NCBI RefSeq assembly: GCF_963576675.1
Contig: NC_088919.1
Location: forward strand, 43,174,501 to 43,238,500
Reading direction: 5' to 3'
DNA length: 64,000 nucleotides
Origin: Euphorbia lathyris
Taxonomy: Eukaryota > Streptophyta > Magnoliopsida > Malpighiales > Euphorbiaceae
Numbering within the stretch: position 1 is the stretch's first letter; every line of letters starts with the position of its first letter. The notes beneath the pieces are model-generated. The model searched no databases. It had not been told where the DNA came from and saw only the letters and a program-made list of their open reading frames with translations. Made by a program: the position numbers and the translations under genes. Positions 1 through 11,118 of the stretch are shown one piece after another.

Positions 1-863
1 AATCTAAATTAACATAGACATTAAAATCCAATATTCTCAGAATCTCAATCTATTCATAATGCTCCATTTGGAACTAATTTCCAAATTACCATTTTACTCA
101 TTGCTCTTAATTTTTAATGTGTGATTTATTAGGTTCTTACCGCAGCTAGCCATATACATTTCTTGCAATTCAATTCAATTGGATAGTAAATTACATCTTT
201 AATTTGTATCTATTAATTTGTATCAAATTAATCCAATCAAACGTGTAACGAAATGAGTGCACCGACTTAAGAAATAAGTGTCTTATTCCCATAAAGATGT
301 AAAAAGTGAAGTTGATATTTGCCCTTTATCTTTCAGTGCATAGTTGTAGTATAATTTGATCCAACTATTCTTAATATGTTTTTGTTACTTTTCGCAATTA
401 ATTACATTTAATACTAAATTAATTGTAATTAATTGTAAATCTTCCAATGAAACATCTTAAACTCCACAACTTAGTAGAAACTATAAAAATAAGTTAATAA
501 CCACTGTATCACTCGGTCACCTTGGTCTTCTCCTTCCTCACTGCAACTCACTTATAGAAAACACACACACAAAAACAACAAAAATGGAATGGAAGAAAAA
601 AAAACTCACAAAAGAAATAGAAAGTAAGATAAGGTGAGAAATGGGTTGTAAAAATTGTGGAATAGCTCTCAAAAGAGGAAAAAATTAAAAAAAGGATAAA
701 AAAGGAAATATGTGAAACTGGCATAAAAATAATGGCTAAAAGCTTAGGGGATTGGAGTGAGTTACCTAGGAAAGTGAAGCTTTTTATAATTTGTAATTAG
801 TGTGTGTTTGATTTAAACTTTGGAATCAGAATTAGAATTGGTTAGAATGACTATTTATTTATT
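1..863. other. AT-rich non-coding DNA
   Basis: No open frame or repeat I can assign. The only texture is short A/T runs, a CA-rich stretch near 560 and an A-rich tract around 590-710. It is probably decayed intergenic sequence flanking the first inverted-repeat element. Confidence 0.5.
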
Positions 864-2095
864 AGGTTAATATACATATTTGCCCCTATATTTATCCATT
901 TTAACACATATATTCCTATATCAAATAAACACACAAATGTATCCTTATATTTTTCAAATAACACAAAAAAATGTCCTAATCTAATAGACTAAGTTTATTT
1001 AACATAACATCATTAGTCTAGTCATCACACCACTGGTATAACACCAATTAACAAATTACACAACATCAAAGCTAATTTTAAATCCTAATAAAAATTAAAA
1101 ATCATAACACATGGCATAGGGTCTTTCATCGTCTCCAATTCATCTTCTCAAAGCTCAAAATTTCTGTACATCTAAAATCATGCATGACCTTTCATCATCT
1201 ACATCGTGGGCATGGGATTTCAGTACGATAGCGATGGTCGATTATTCGTCGTGGGCATGGGATTTCAGTACGATGGCGTTGTTCGATTTCAATACGCCGG
1301 CAATGGCAGAAACTAGAGAAAGAGTGAGAACCCGGAAACAAAATAGCTAGCTTGGAGTCGGAAATCAGAAAAAACAATAGCAACAGTAATATTGAAAATT
1401 ATTCAAATAATCATTCACGCCCAACTTGATTAAGAGCAAATCGAGAGCATTCTGACCAAACCCCTAAAAAAAGAAGATGCATAATAAAGATTGAATGTGA
1501 TTCAAGAAGAATAATAAGAAAGAGATAGTTACCTAGACATGGGAGAAGCGGAAAAGTAATTATCAACCAAGGAATCCAGAAAGACTGTGAGCCACTTACG
1601 ATAGTTACTGTTTGGGTTCTTGGACTTCTAAATAAGGATTAACGATGTTAATGGGAAGCTGAAAGAAAATGAGGTGAACCTAAACCGGAACGGGTTGAGG
1701 ATCAGATTGATTGGGCAGAGGAAGCGGAGCAACATCATCATGTGAAGATGAGTAAATCGGAGCAACGGGTGATGATTGAGAGAAAGGGGACGGAGAGGAT
1801 GAAAAGATGGACAAATGAAAGGACAGTAGAGGTGGAGGCAAGTGAAAAGGCAGTGGAGGTGAACGCAGAAGGTGAGGAAAAACGGCATCGTTTGGTGACG
1901 ATGAAGAAGGTGTTGACGCTAAAGTTGATGTGGAGGCTGACCGTCTTGCACCATTAGTCAAATAAGCTTAGCCTGTTAGATTATGGTATTTTTGGTATTA
2001 TTTGAAACATATAAGAATACATTTATGTGTTTATTTGATATAGAGATATATGTGTTAAAGCGGACAAATACATGAACAAATATGTGTATTAACCC
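864..2095. mobile_element. Non-autonomous long-TIR DNA element (Mutator-like)
   Basis: The left end (864 to about 1015) and right end (about 1953 to 2095) are clear inverted copies, beginning (a/g)ggttaata and continuing for roughly 145 bp with scattered mismatches. Both contain the same block of short words, such as ccatatatctcta-like and caaataaacacac-like runs. TIRs of this length with no transposase suggest a non-autonomous Mutator-like element of about 1.2 kb. I could not find an exact 9-bp target duplication; the flanks are T/A-rich and only loosely alike. The interior has a low-complexity Ser/Pro-rich frame on the minus strand (1680-1961), which I do not regard as a gene. Confidence 0.6.
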
Positions 2096-2197
2096 TTTTT
2101 ATTTTATTTGGTTCAATATGGAATCCAAATCTAATTCCTTTTTAACTTGTTTGGTTGTCTAATTTTTAGAATCGGAATATATATTTATTAAATAATA

Positions 2198-2206
2198 CTA
2201 ATAATT
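2198..2206. repeat. 9-bp target-site duplication, left copy
   Basis: ctaataatt occurs here and again at 10443-10451, immediately outside the TIRs of the large Mutator-like element. Nine base pairs is the usual Mutator superfamily duplication length. Confidence 0.8.
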
Positions 2207-2292
2207 AGGGAAAAGTACAAAAATAAACCTTGTGGTTTGGGCCATTTTCAATCATATACTATGTGGTTTAAAAGTTTACAAACTGGTACCAT

Positions 2293-2767
2293 TGATGAAG
2301 TGGAGCGGGCCTTAAACTATTTGGAGAAAGCGGACCCGAAACTGAGATTTTGAAGATAAAACGGGTTGTTGGAATTTAGCGATTTCGGACCCTAATTTTG
2401 TTGGATTCGGCCCATTGAATCAAACCCATCGGTCTTTTGACCTATGGTGGACGTGTTTTTTAGCCATCCGAGGTCGTTTAGGGCCTCAAATCGGCCTTTT
2501 TGTGTTTTAGCGCACTTTTCTTATTTTTGTTGTTTTCCTTTTCCTTTTAGGTTTTGGATTAGGTTTTTATTTTGTCAGCCTATATAAAGGCTCGACCTCC
2601 ACCTTATGTAAGGAGTTATTTTTTTGATTAATAATAATTTCAGAGTTTATTCTCTTTCTTCCAATTTTCGTTAGTCGTGCGTGATTCAACGATAGTTGAC
2701 GGTTTTAAGCTTTGTTCGTGCGCGAGCAAGTGTTTAGAACGAAAGTCTGTTTATTTCCGCTGCATCA
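2293..2767 (+). repeat. 5' LTR of gypsy element
   Basis: 475 bp, starting tgatgaagtgg and ending ccgctgcatca. A TATA-like box (tatataaagg) is at 2581-2590. It pairs with the 3' LTR at 7154-7628. Confidence 0.95.
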
Positions 2768-2769
2768 GT

Positions 2770-2782
2770 TGGTATCAGAGCC
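2770..2782 (+). other. Primer-binding site (initiator Met-tRNA type)
   Basis: tggtatcagagcc lies two bases after the 5' LTR. This is the standard complement of the initiator Met-tRNA 3' end used by many plant LTR retrotransposons. Confidence 0.9.
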
Positions 2783-2797
2783 TAAACCGTTATCGTC

Positions 2798-5700
2798 ATG
2801 CCGCCCAAAAGAAGAGTGGTGGATGAGATTAACGCGTGAGAGGATCAACAACAGCTGGAACAAAGGATTGGACAGCGGGTTGAGCAAGCGATAGGGCAAC
2901 GATTCGAACAGCGATTCGATGGCATCGTGGATCAGCTGACACGGAGGTTGGGTGACATGTTCGCAACTCACGGACAACGAAACCCTAATCCGCAGTATCA
3001 TCATCAGCAAAGGAATCCGTTCGCTGTTGATTTTGACGAAGAAGGGACTGATGAGGAGTATTATGAAGAAGTCAGGAGGCCTCGTCCACCATGTAATGTG
3101 GGAGACGATAGGCGTTGGGAGGCTGGAATGAGGACGGAGATTCCTGAGTTTCGAGGTTCCCTTCAACCTGAAGAGTTCCTTGATTGGTTGACCACTGTGG
3201 AAGAAATCCTAGAGTTTAAGGGTGTTCCTGAAAACAAAAGGGTGCCTTTAGTCGCTACTCGGCTCAGAGATAGGGCGATGGCGTGGTGGCAGCAGTTGAA
3301 GCAAACTAGGGTTCGACTGGGCAAGTCGAATATTACAAGTTGGGAGAAGATGAAGAAGCAGTTGCGGGCGACGTTCCTGCTATACAATTACCAGCGTATT
3401 ATGTACCAGAGGTTGCAGAATCTGCGGCAATGGAGTCGTTCAGTTGATGAATATACGACCGACTTTTACCAGCTCATTGCTCGGAACGAGGTACATGAGA
3501 CAGAAGATCAATTGGTGGCCAGGTATATTGGTGGTTTGCGAGAACAGATAAGGGAAACCGTCAATATGTTTGATTCCATATCGGTTTCTGCCGCACACCA
3601 AAGGGCAGTCCAACTGGAAAAGAGGCGTGTTAGCGGGTTCGGGCAGTTTGTCGGGTTCGGGCAGTCTGTAGGAGGAACGCGGGAATTTGTTAAAACTTCA
3701 GCCCCTACAACAGCAGCAACACCTAGTGCTAACAGAAGGAATGCACCCAGCAGTAGCTCTATAAAGTGTTTCTCATGCGGTGAGGTTGGGCATAGACAGG
3801 CTGACTGTCGAAAGGCAGGAAAGAGAGTGATGTTTGCTGATGCAGAAGAAGGAGAGGAGAATGTCCATTATCGAGAAATTGATGGAGAACCTGTCTTTGA
3901 TGATGAGGAGCCTGTAGATGAAGAGATCGTGATAGGAGATGTTGGGACTTCGCTGGTTGTAAGGCGATCGTGCTTCACGCCCCGGGCTGTGGAGGAACGG
4001 TGGCTACGAAATAATATATTTCTGTCCACTTGCACTATTAAGGGGAAGGTGTGTAAGTTTATTATTGATTCTGGAAGCTGTGAGAATATCATCTCAACAG
4101 AGGCAGTTAAGAAGTTGGAACTAGTACCCGAGAAACATTCTGCACCATACAAGTTGGCCTGGTTGAAGCAGGGAGGTGAGTTGACTGTGACCAAACGAGT
4201 TTTGGTATCTTTTTCTATGGGAACTAGATATAAAGATGAGGTGTGGTGTGATGTGGTACCCATGGATGCGTGCCATCTCCTATTGGGGAGACCGTGGCAG
4301 TTTGACCGGATCGCGTTCCACAATGGTAGGGCCAATACTTACAGTTTTGTTTTCAATGGTGCTAAAATTGTGTTGGTACCTACAAAGGAGGAAGTCAGTA
4401 AAGCAGCGCCCAATGGAAGCGTCTTATTGGTGAATCGGGTACAACTGGAGGAAGAGCTTCGGGATACTGAGGTGGTGTACTTGTTGATGGGTAAGCGAGC
4501 AGATCAAGAAGGGGTGATCCCAGACGAAGTTAAGCCATTGCTGTCAGAATTTCATGATCTGTTCCCAGAAGAATTGCCCAATGGTTTACCACCCATGTGG
4601 GAAATTCAACACCAGATTGATCTTGAGCCAGGGGCTGCATTACCCAACCGTCCACATTACAGGATGAGTCCGGGCGAGCATGAAGAGTTGAGGAGACAGG
4701 TAGAGGATTTGCTAGCAAAGGGGTACATTAGAGAGAGTTTGAGCCCTTATGCAGTACCAGCCCTATTGATTCCAAAAAAAGATGGCACTTGGAGAATGTG
4801 CATGGATAGTAGAGCTATCAATAAAATCACGATCAGATACCGTTTTCCTATCCCTCGCTTAGATGACCTGTTGGATCAGTTGAGTGGAGCTACTGTGTTT
4901 ACAAAGCTGGATTTGAAGAGTGGGTACCATCAGATTCGTATTCGGGATGGAGATGAGTGGAAAACAGCTTTCAAAACACGCGAAGGGCTATATGAGTGGC
5001 TGGTGATGCCATTCGGATTGTCAAATGCTCCTAGCACTTTTATGCGAGTTATGAACCAGGTCTTGAGACCTTTTATTGGTACTAGTGTTGTCGTTTATTT
5101 TGATGACATTCTGATTTACAGTAAAAATCCCATTGAACATTTGGCTATCTTGAGAGAGGTTCTCACTGTTTTGAGGAGAGAGCAATTTATTGCTTCTGTC
5201 AAAAAGTGTGTTTTCATGTCAACCAGGGTGCTGTTTCTTGGTTATGTTGTTTCAGATGTGGGTTTGCAGGTAGATGGGTCCAAAATTGAGGCTGTTAGAC
5301 ACTGGCCCCGCCCTAATACTATTACTGAAGTTCGAAGCTTTCATGGGCTGACGTCATTTTATCGGCATTTCATACCTCATTTTAGTAGTATCATGGCTCC
5401 TATTACTGATTGTATGAAGCAGAGCGGGAAGTTTGTGTGGACCAACGAGGCGGAGTCAACTTTTGAGCTTATCAAGGATCGCCTTACTTCGGCCCCAATT
5501 CTAGTCCTTCCTAATTTTCAGCAGCCTTTCGAGCTTCATTCTGATGCTTCCAAGATGGGAATTGGAGCTGTACTCAGCCAGAATAATAGGCCAGTGGCGT
5601 ATTTCAGTGAGAAGCTGTCAGGAGCGAAACTGCAGTACAGTACTTATGATGTTGAGTTTTACGCAGTTGTGCATGCCATTAAGCATTGGAGGCATTACTT

Positions 5701-7033
5701 GTTCCAGCGGGAGTTTGTATTATTCACTGACCACGAAGCGTTGAAGCATTTGCATAGTCAAGACAAAGTTTCAGCCAGACATGCGAGATGGGTTGCGTAT
5801 CTGCAACAGTTCACCTTTGTTCTAAAACATAAATCTGGGGTTGCCAACAAGGTGGCAGATGCATTGAGTAGGAGAAGGGGGTTTCTCAGCAAACTGTCGG
5901 TTGAGGTATTTGGATTCGACTCTTTCGCTGAATTGTATGATACTGACCCATATTTTGCTGGTGTTTTAGCAAAAGTACGAGCTGGAGAACGTACAGGTTA
6001 CCACCTTCAAGATGGTTTTCTGTTCAAAGGCAACCAGTTGTGTGTCCCTGATTGTAGTTGGCGGTTAAAAATTATTGAAGAGCTGCACGGAGAAGGTCAT
6101 GTGGGCCGGGATCGTACCTTGCAGTTGGTTCAGGCCAATTACTTATGGCCTTCTATCAGGAAAGAAGTGGAGAAATTGGTACAGAGGTGTCGCGTGTGTC
6201 AGGTTTCGAAGGGAACAGCTACTAATGCAGGATTGTATCGTCCACTTCCTGTTCCTACACAGCCGTGGGCAGACATCAGTATGGACTTCGTGTTGGGGTT
6301 ACCGCGTACACAACGGGGTAATGATTCTATTTTTGTTATGGTGGATCGTTTTTCTAAAATGGTACACTTTATTCCTTGTAAAAAAACGACTGATGCTGTT
6401 CAAGTAGCTCAATTATTCTTCCGAGAGGTTTACAAGCTGCACGGCTTGCCAGCATCCATTGTGTCTGACCGGGACACTCGATTTGTTAGTCACTTTTGGC
6501 GGAGTTTGTGGAAAATGGTCAATACGCAATTGAATTTTAGTAGTGCCTACCATCCTCAAACTGATGGGCAGACTGAAGTTGTGAATCGGTCCTTAGGCAA
6601 TCTGTTGTGTTGTTTGATTGGTGACAAGGCTAAGACATGGGATGTAGTGTTGAGCAAAGCTGAGTTTGCGCACAACCATGCTGTTAATCACAGTACGGGT
6701 TTCAGCCCTTTTGCTGTGGTTTATTCTGTTGTTCCTCGAAGCCCACTGGATTTGGTGTCATTGCCAGATAAGACACGCGTGCATGGGAAGGCAGAAACTT
6801 TTGTGAACAGCTTGGTGGAAGTACATAAGCAAGTTCATGATAATCTTGTGACGACAGCAAGCAATTACAAGAAACATGCGGATACAAAGCGCCGCCACTT
6901 AGAATTTAAAGTTGGGGATTTTGTTTGGGCTGTTTTGACTAAGGAAAGATACTCCGTGGGAGATTATAACAAGCTGTCTGCTAAGAAGATAGGGCCTTTG
7001 GAGATTGTGGAGAAAATCAACCCAAATGCTTAA
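2798..7033 (+). pseudogene. Gag-Pol polyprotein of gypsy element, lightly damaged
   Basis: This encodes capsid, protease, reverse transcriptase/RNase H and integrase for the element's own copying. Translation probably began at the ATG at 2798, but an in-frame TGA at 2837-2839 cuts it after 13 codons; the context gcgtga suggests a CpG C-to-T change. The frame is then open for about 1,370 codons (2927-7033). Counting from codon 2927: zinc knuckle CX2CX4HX4C at 281-294; protease DSG at about 381-383; RT motif YFDD at 724-727; RNase H at about 868-970; integrase HHCC at about 1052-1093; and the integrase D, D, E near 1119, 1180 and 1217. A TAA at 7031-7033, followed by a frame slip near 7085, truncates the extreme C-terminus. 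Recognisable coding in a shifted frame continues to the purine tract. The element is Ty3/gypsy, probably a chromovirus-like branch. Confidence 0.92.
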
Positions 7034-7142
7034 CGGTTGAAATTGCCTAGTCATATTCGCACCGCAGATGTTTTTAATGTACCTCATTCCGTTTTCTGGC
7101 GATTCTTCTGATGATGACAATTCGAGGGCGAATTCTCTTCAC

Positions 7143-7153
7143 CCAGGGGAGAA
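7143..7153 (+). other. Polypurine tract
   Basis: caggggagaa lies immediately 5' of the 3' LTR, as expected for the plus-strand primer of a gypsy element. Confidence 0.75.
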
Positions 7154-7628
7154 TGATGAAGTGGAGCGGGCCTTCAACTATTTGGAGAAAGCGGACCCGA
7201 AATTGAGATTTTGAAGATAAAATGGGTTGTTGGAATTTAGCAATTTCGGACCCTAATTTTGTTGGATTCGGCCCATTGAATCAAACCCATTGGTCTATTG
7301 ACCTATGGTGGACGTGTTTTTTAGCCATCCGAGGTCGTTTAGGGCCTCAAATCGGCCTTTTTGTGTTTTAGCGCACTTTTCTTATTTTTGTTGTTTTCCT
7401 TTTCCTTTTAGGTTTCGGATTAGGTTTTTATTTTGTCAGCCTATATAAAGGCTCGACCTCCACCTTATGTAAGGAGTTATTTTTTTTATTAATAATAATT
7501 TCAGAGTTTATTCTCTTTCTTCCAATTTTCGTTAGTCGTGCGCGATTCAACGATAGTTGACGGTTTTAAGCTTTGTTCGTGCGCGAGCAAGTGTTTAGAA
7601 CGAAAGTCTGTTTATTTCCGCTGCATCA
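7154..7628 (+). repeat. 3' LTR of gypsy element
   Basis: 475 bp, identical in length to the 5' LTR and differing at nine positions. It is followed by the accat target duplication. Confidence 0.95.
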
Positions 7629-8523
7629 ACCATGTACTTCAATCCGTTACCAAACATAGGCATTTTTATTTAACGGTGTTAAAAATGCTAAGGTGACAGT
7701 CAAAGTCAAAAGGTCTTAAGGGTAATTTTGTCCTTTCAAATACTTTATATTTTATAATTTATTATATTTTAAAAAATTTTAAACCTCCTCCAATCCCCAA
7801 TTGACAACTCAGCTCTCCTCTTTCTCTCCTCCTGAACCCCTCTTCCTCGTCTTCTCTTTCTCTTCTTCGTCCTCCTGCAACGGTAAAATAGTGAAATTCT
7901 TTCTTTCTCTCTTTTTTATTTTTTTTACTAACTCCATACTTGTCATTTGAGGACCTTCCTAATCTCTAATAATACTACTCCATAGCTATAAACATCCGCT
8001 CTTCTCTGTTTCCTAATGGTAAAGTAAAAGCTTAAGATAAAGCATAAATATGGGGTTTTCACACATGATTTGAACCATTTAACGAAGGCCTAAGCCGGGA
8101 AAGAAAGTAGCAAGCTGCGGGAAACCTGAAAGCTGACCTAAAGGTTCCGAATGGAGGCTAAAAGGTTACGAATGGCGGCCTAATGGTTCTAATCGGTCAA
8201 AGGACTGCAAGTCAGTAACAGAAGCAAGAAATAGGCATAGGATAATCACAGTGAGCTGGTACAGAAAAGAACCTGTGTACGTACATAAATAAGAGGCTGG
8301 TTATGGCCTTTACTTGAGAGGGCTCCTTCCCATCTATCTTGACCGGGAAAAGAAAGGGGGGGGGGGGGGGACAGGCAAATGGGAACCGACCGAGAACCCG
8401 AACTGATTGACTGGCTAACCCCTTCATACTCGATTCATTAGGGTCGGAGATGGATGAAACCAATCAGAAGTCCAAATCGCGCAAGCGAAGCTGGAAAACG
8501 GACCGCAGCGCAATGACAACTAA

Positions 8524-8748
8524 CCTTGCAAATTCCCCATGTTTCCGATCTTAGGAGGTATTTCCCCGGAGAAATTATTCACATTCAAGTACAAATCAGT
8601 AAGCTCCGTCAAATTAGCTAATTCATTGGGTATTCCTCCATAAAGAGAGTTATAATACAAGTAGAGACCAGTCAAGTTCTTCAACCCAGAAATTGCAGGA
8701 GAAATTAGCTAATTCATTAGGTATTCCTCCATAAAGAGTGTGAAGAGA
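8524..8748 (-). pseudogene. Captured fragment of a plant LRR receptor-like gene
   Basis: On the minus strand, reading down from about 8702, an open stretch of about 58 codons shows two consecutive plant-type leucine-rich repeats. Its pieces include GLKNLTGLYLYYNSL, GGIPNELANLTEL and FSGEIPPKIGNMGNLQG, which fit the LxxLxLxxNxLxGxIP consensus of extracellular LRR receptor kinases. It ends in a stop just after NLQG. A second partial copy (GGIPNELAN-like) occurs at 8703-8748, so the fragment is partly duplicated. It sits in the core of a Mutator-like element with no flanking gene structure. Capture by that element is my inference. The parent subfamily cannot be named from two repeats. Confidence 0.75.
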
Positions 8749-9112
8749 AACATCATAAAATCCATTTTTTTATTTGAGCTCAAAAATGGCAGAAATTGCC
8801 ACTGGTTTTGAGATTTTCTTTGTATGTATTTGAATGTTGGGATAGCAGTTTTCTCTCTCTAGCTGTGAGAAAGTTATTTTTTTCTAATTAGGAAGGTCCT
8901 CAAATAGCAAGAATGGAGTGGGTAAAAAAATAAAAAAGAAAGAAAGGAAGAATTTCACTACTTTACCATTACAGGAGGACGAAGAAGAGAAGGCGAGGAG
9001 GACGGTTCAGGAGAAGAGAGATAGGCGAGAAAGAGCAGAGGTGAGGTGTCAATTGGGGATTGGAGGTTCTAAAATTGTAAACATATAATTAAATTATAAA
9101 ATATAAAATAAA

Positions 9113-10244
9113 GGGTAAATTCAAAAAAAAACCCATGTGGTTTGATGTTGTTCCAAAAAAACCCTTGTGGTTTCACCGTTACCCGAAAAACAGAAAATGA
9201 CTTAACACCGTTAAAGTTGCTGACGTGGCAAGGGGTAGAGTTGGAAAAATATTTTTTTTATTTTTCTTTTTCTTCTTCTCCTTCTTCCTCTCCTCCTATT
9301 CTTCTTCTTCCTCTTCTTCTTCTTCTCCTTCTTCCTCTCTCTCTCTCTTCTCTTCTTCTTCCTCTCTCTCTCTTCTCTTCTTCTTCCTCCTCTCCTCTTC
9401 TTCTTCTTCTTCTATTTTTTTTAAATTTCTGAAATCCAGACGTTACGTTTGAAATTTAGACGTTGAACGTCTGGATTTCAGACGTTCAATGTCTAAAACC
9501 CAGACATTAACGTCTGGTTTTCAGACGTTCAACGTCTGGATTTCAGACATTGAACGTCTGAAATCCAGACGTTCAACGTCTGAAACCCAGACGTTCTTAA
9601 TAACGTCTGGATTTCAGGCAAAAGCAGGATTGATCGATGATAAACACTTGAAAAATTTAGGAAAAATCAGCGCCTCGACTGAGTTGATTGGGCATGTAGG
9701 TAGTATTTTTCTGAAATTTAGGGATTTGAAGAAATTAAATGAGGAGGAGATCTGTTTGGAATCGACAATTAATGTTGCTGTTATGAGGGGAATTGGGCAT
9801 AAACAGGAAGAGGAGAGAATAAAAAAAATGAGAGAGAATTCTGGAAAAATTCTGGAATTGGGCATGAACAGGAAGAGGACGTCCAGAATTCTGGAAAAAT
9901 TCCAGAATTCTGAAAATTAAAAAAAAGATGAAAAAAGAAGAAGAAGAGAAGAGAGAGAGAAAAAAGAAGAAGAAAAGAAGAAGGAGGAGGAGGAGGAGGA
10001 GGAAGAGGAGGAGAAGAAGAAAAGGAGGAGGAGAGGAAGAAGGAGAAAAAGAAAAAAGAAAAATAAAAAAAATATTTTTTCAACTCTACCCCTTGCCACG
10101 TCAGCATTTTTAACGGTGTTAAGTCATTTTCCGTTTTTCGGGTAACGGTGAAACCACAGTCCTTTTTTTTTTTTTGTAAAAACAAACCACAAGGGTTTTT
10201 TTGGAACAACATCAAACCACAGGGGTTTTTTTTGGAATTTACCC
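9113..10244. mobile_element. Nested Mutator-like element with 9-bp target duplication
   Basis: The termini are perfect inverted words (gggtaaattc / gaatttaccc-like) and the TIRs run inward about 150 bp. They continue as a pyrimidine-rich arm (9250-9420) that pairs with a purine-rich arm (9925-10075). An exact 9-bp direct repeat taaaataaa flanks it (9104-9112, 10245-10253). It has no transposase; open frames in the arms are low-complexity artefacts. It belongs to the same family as the smaller element at 10605-11098, sharing the terminal gggtaaatt...ccctgtggtt words. The insertion lies in the right TIR of the larger Mutator-like element. Confidence 0.85.
9430..9620. repeat. Array of short palindromes around cagacgtt/aacgtctg
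   Basis: At least ten copies of the words (c)agacgtt and aacgtctg alternate in head-to-head and tail-to-tail order, making palindromes such as cagacgttcaacgtctg separated by gatttcag-like spacers. It occupies one side of the core of the nested element. No coding potential is evident. Confidence 0.8.
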
Positions 10245-10604
10245 TAAAATAAATGAATGGACAAAAATAACCTTTAGATTTTTTGACTTTGACTGCCACC
10301 TCAGCTTTTTTAACACCGTTAGTCATTTTATACCCTATTTGCTAACGGAATCAACCTCAATGTACCAGTTTGTAAACTTTTAAACCACATAGTATATGAT
10401 TAAAAATGACCCAAACCACAAGGTTTATTTTTGTACTTTTTCCTAATAATTATTATTACTTTAATAAAAACTATAAAAAAAATCAATATCAAGTTCGATA
10501 TATTGTAAATGTATGAAATTTTGATTAAAAAAATTATAATGAAAAAGTACTTATGAGACTATAATATATTATATTATAATAATTAGTAAATGTCTTTATA
10601 TTTA

Positions 10605-11098
10605 GGGTAAATTTCAAATAAAACCCCTGTGGTTTCACTAATTTTCAGATAAAGGATTGTGATTTACTTTTTATCAAAACGAGGATTGAGGTTTTCAACT
10701 TTAGCAAAATAACGATTTTTTCGATTGATACTATTAAAATCACCCTTGAGGACTTCCAAAATGACATATTTTAAGAATTACTAATATTTTAAGCAACTTT
10801 AATTCTTCAACTTTTTTATTTTGAGATCATTTAGATGAAGTTTGGCAAAAAGAGAGAAAGTGAATGTTTAGAGAGAAAATTCCAAAAAAGATGATTTTCG
10901 AAAATCGAAAATGTAGTTCCATAGAAAATATGACATTTAACAATAATTCTTGAAAATTTTCATTTTAAGGTCGTTAAAGATAGTTTTAATAGCATTAATC
11001 CAAGTGTGAAACCTCAATCCCCGTTTTGACAAAAAGTAAACCATAGTCCTTTATCTGAAAATTAGTGAAACCACAGAGGTTTTATTTGAAATTTACCC
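10605..11098. mobile_element. MITE of the gggtaaatt family (about 494 bp)
   Basis: The left end gggtaaatttcaaataaaac and right end gttttatttgaaatttaccc are inverted copies. The inverted repeat extends more than 150 bp inward. The flanking 9-mers ttatattta and tgatattta match at 8 of 9 positions. There is no coding sequence. It is a small deletion derivative of the same family as the element at 9113-10244. Confidence 0.8.
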
Positions 11099-11118
11099 TG
11101 ATATTTATATATACATAT

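Larger units (their letters stand above)
2293..7628 (+). mobile_element. Ty3/gypsy LTR retrotransposon (5.3 kb)
   Basis: Two 475-bp LTRs (TG...CA) are flanked by an exact 5-bp target duplication accat (2288-2292, 7629-7633). A primer-binding site for initiator Met-tRNA lies 2 nt after the 5' LTR, and a purine tract abuts the 3' LTR. The internal region encodes one Gag-Pol frame in the order Gag, zinc knuckle, protease, RT, RNase H, integrase, which is the gypsy order. I counted nine substitutions between the LTRs (about 2%), so insertion is recent. No chromodomain is visible at the C-terminus. The element lies inside the left TIR of a Mutator-like element, so it is younger than that insertion. 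Confidence 0.95.
2207..10442. mobile_element. Large Mutator-like element with two nested insertions and a captured LRR fragment
   Basis: The left TIR is 2207-2292 plus 7634 to about 7970, interrupted by the gypsy element. The right TIR is about 8886-9112 plus 10254-10442, interrupted by the element at 9113-10244. Once the insertions are removed, both arms are about 430 bp. They share blocks such as the ends (ggaaaagtac-like), the aaaccacaagg-like word, the taacggtgttaaaaa word and a pyrimidine-rich block. It is bounded by exact 9-bp duplications (2198-2206, 10443-10451). No transposase is present. The core (7970-8886) contains an LRR gene fragment, so this is a Pack-MULE-type carrier. The core also has a G homopolymer near 8357-8372. 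Confidence 0.8.

Noticed and set aside
1680..1961. Ser/Pro-rich 93-codon minus ORF as a captured gene
   Set aside because: Low complexity, its start lies within the TIR, and there is no recognisable motif.
9142..9452. Ser/Leu/Phe-rich ORFs in pyrimidine tracts (also 9781-10326)
   Set aside because: Translation of cttctt-type low-complexity sequence in TIR arms.
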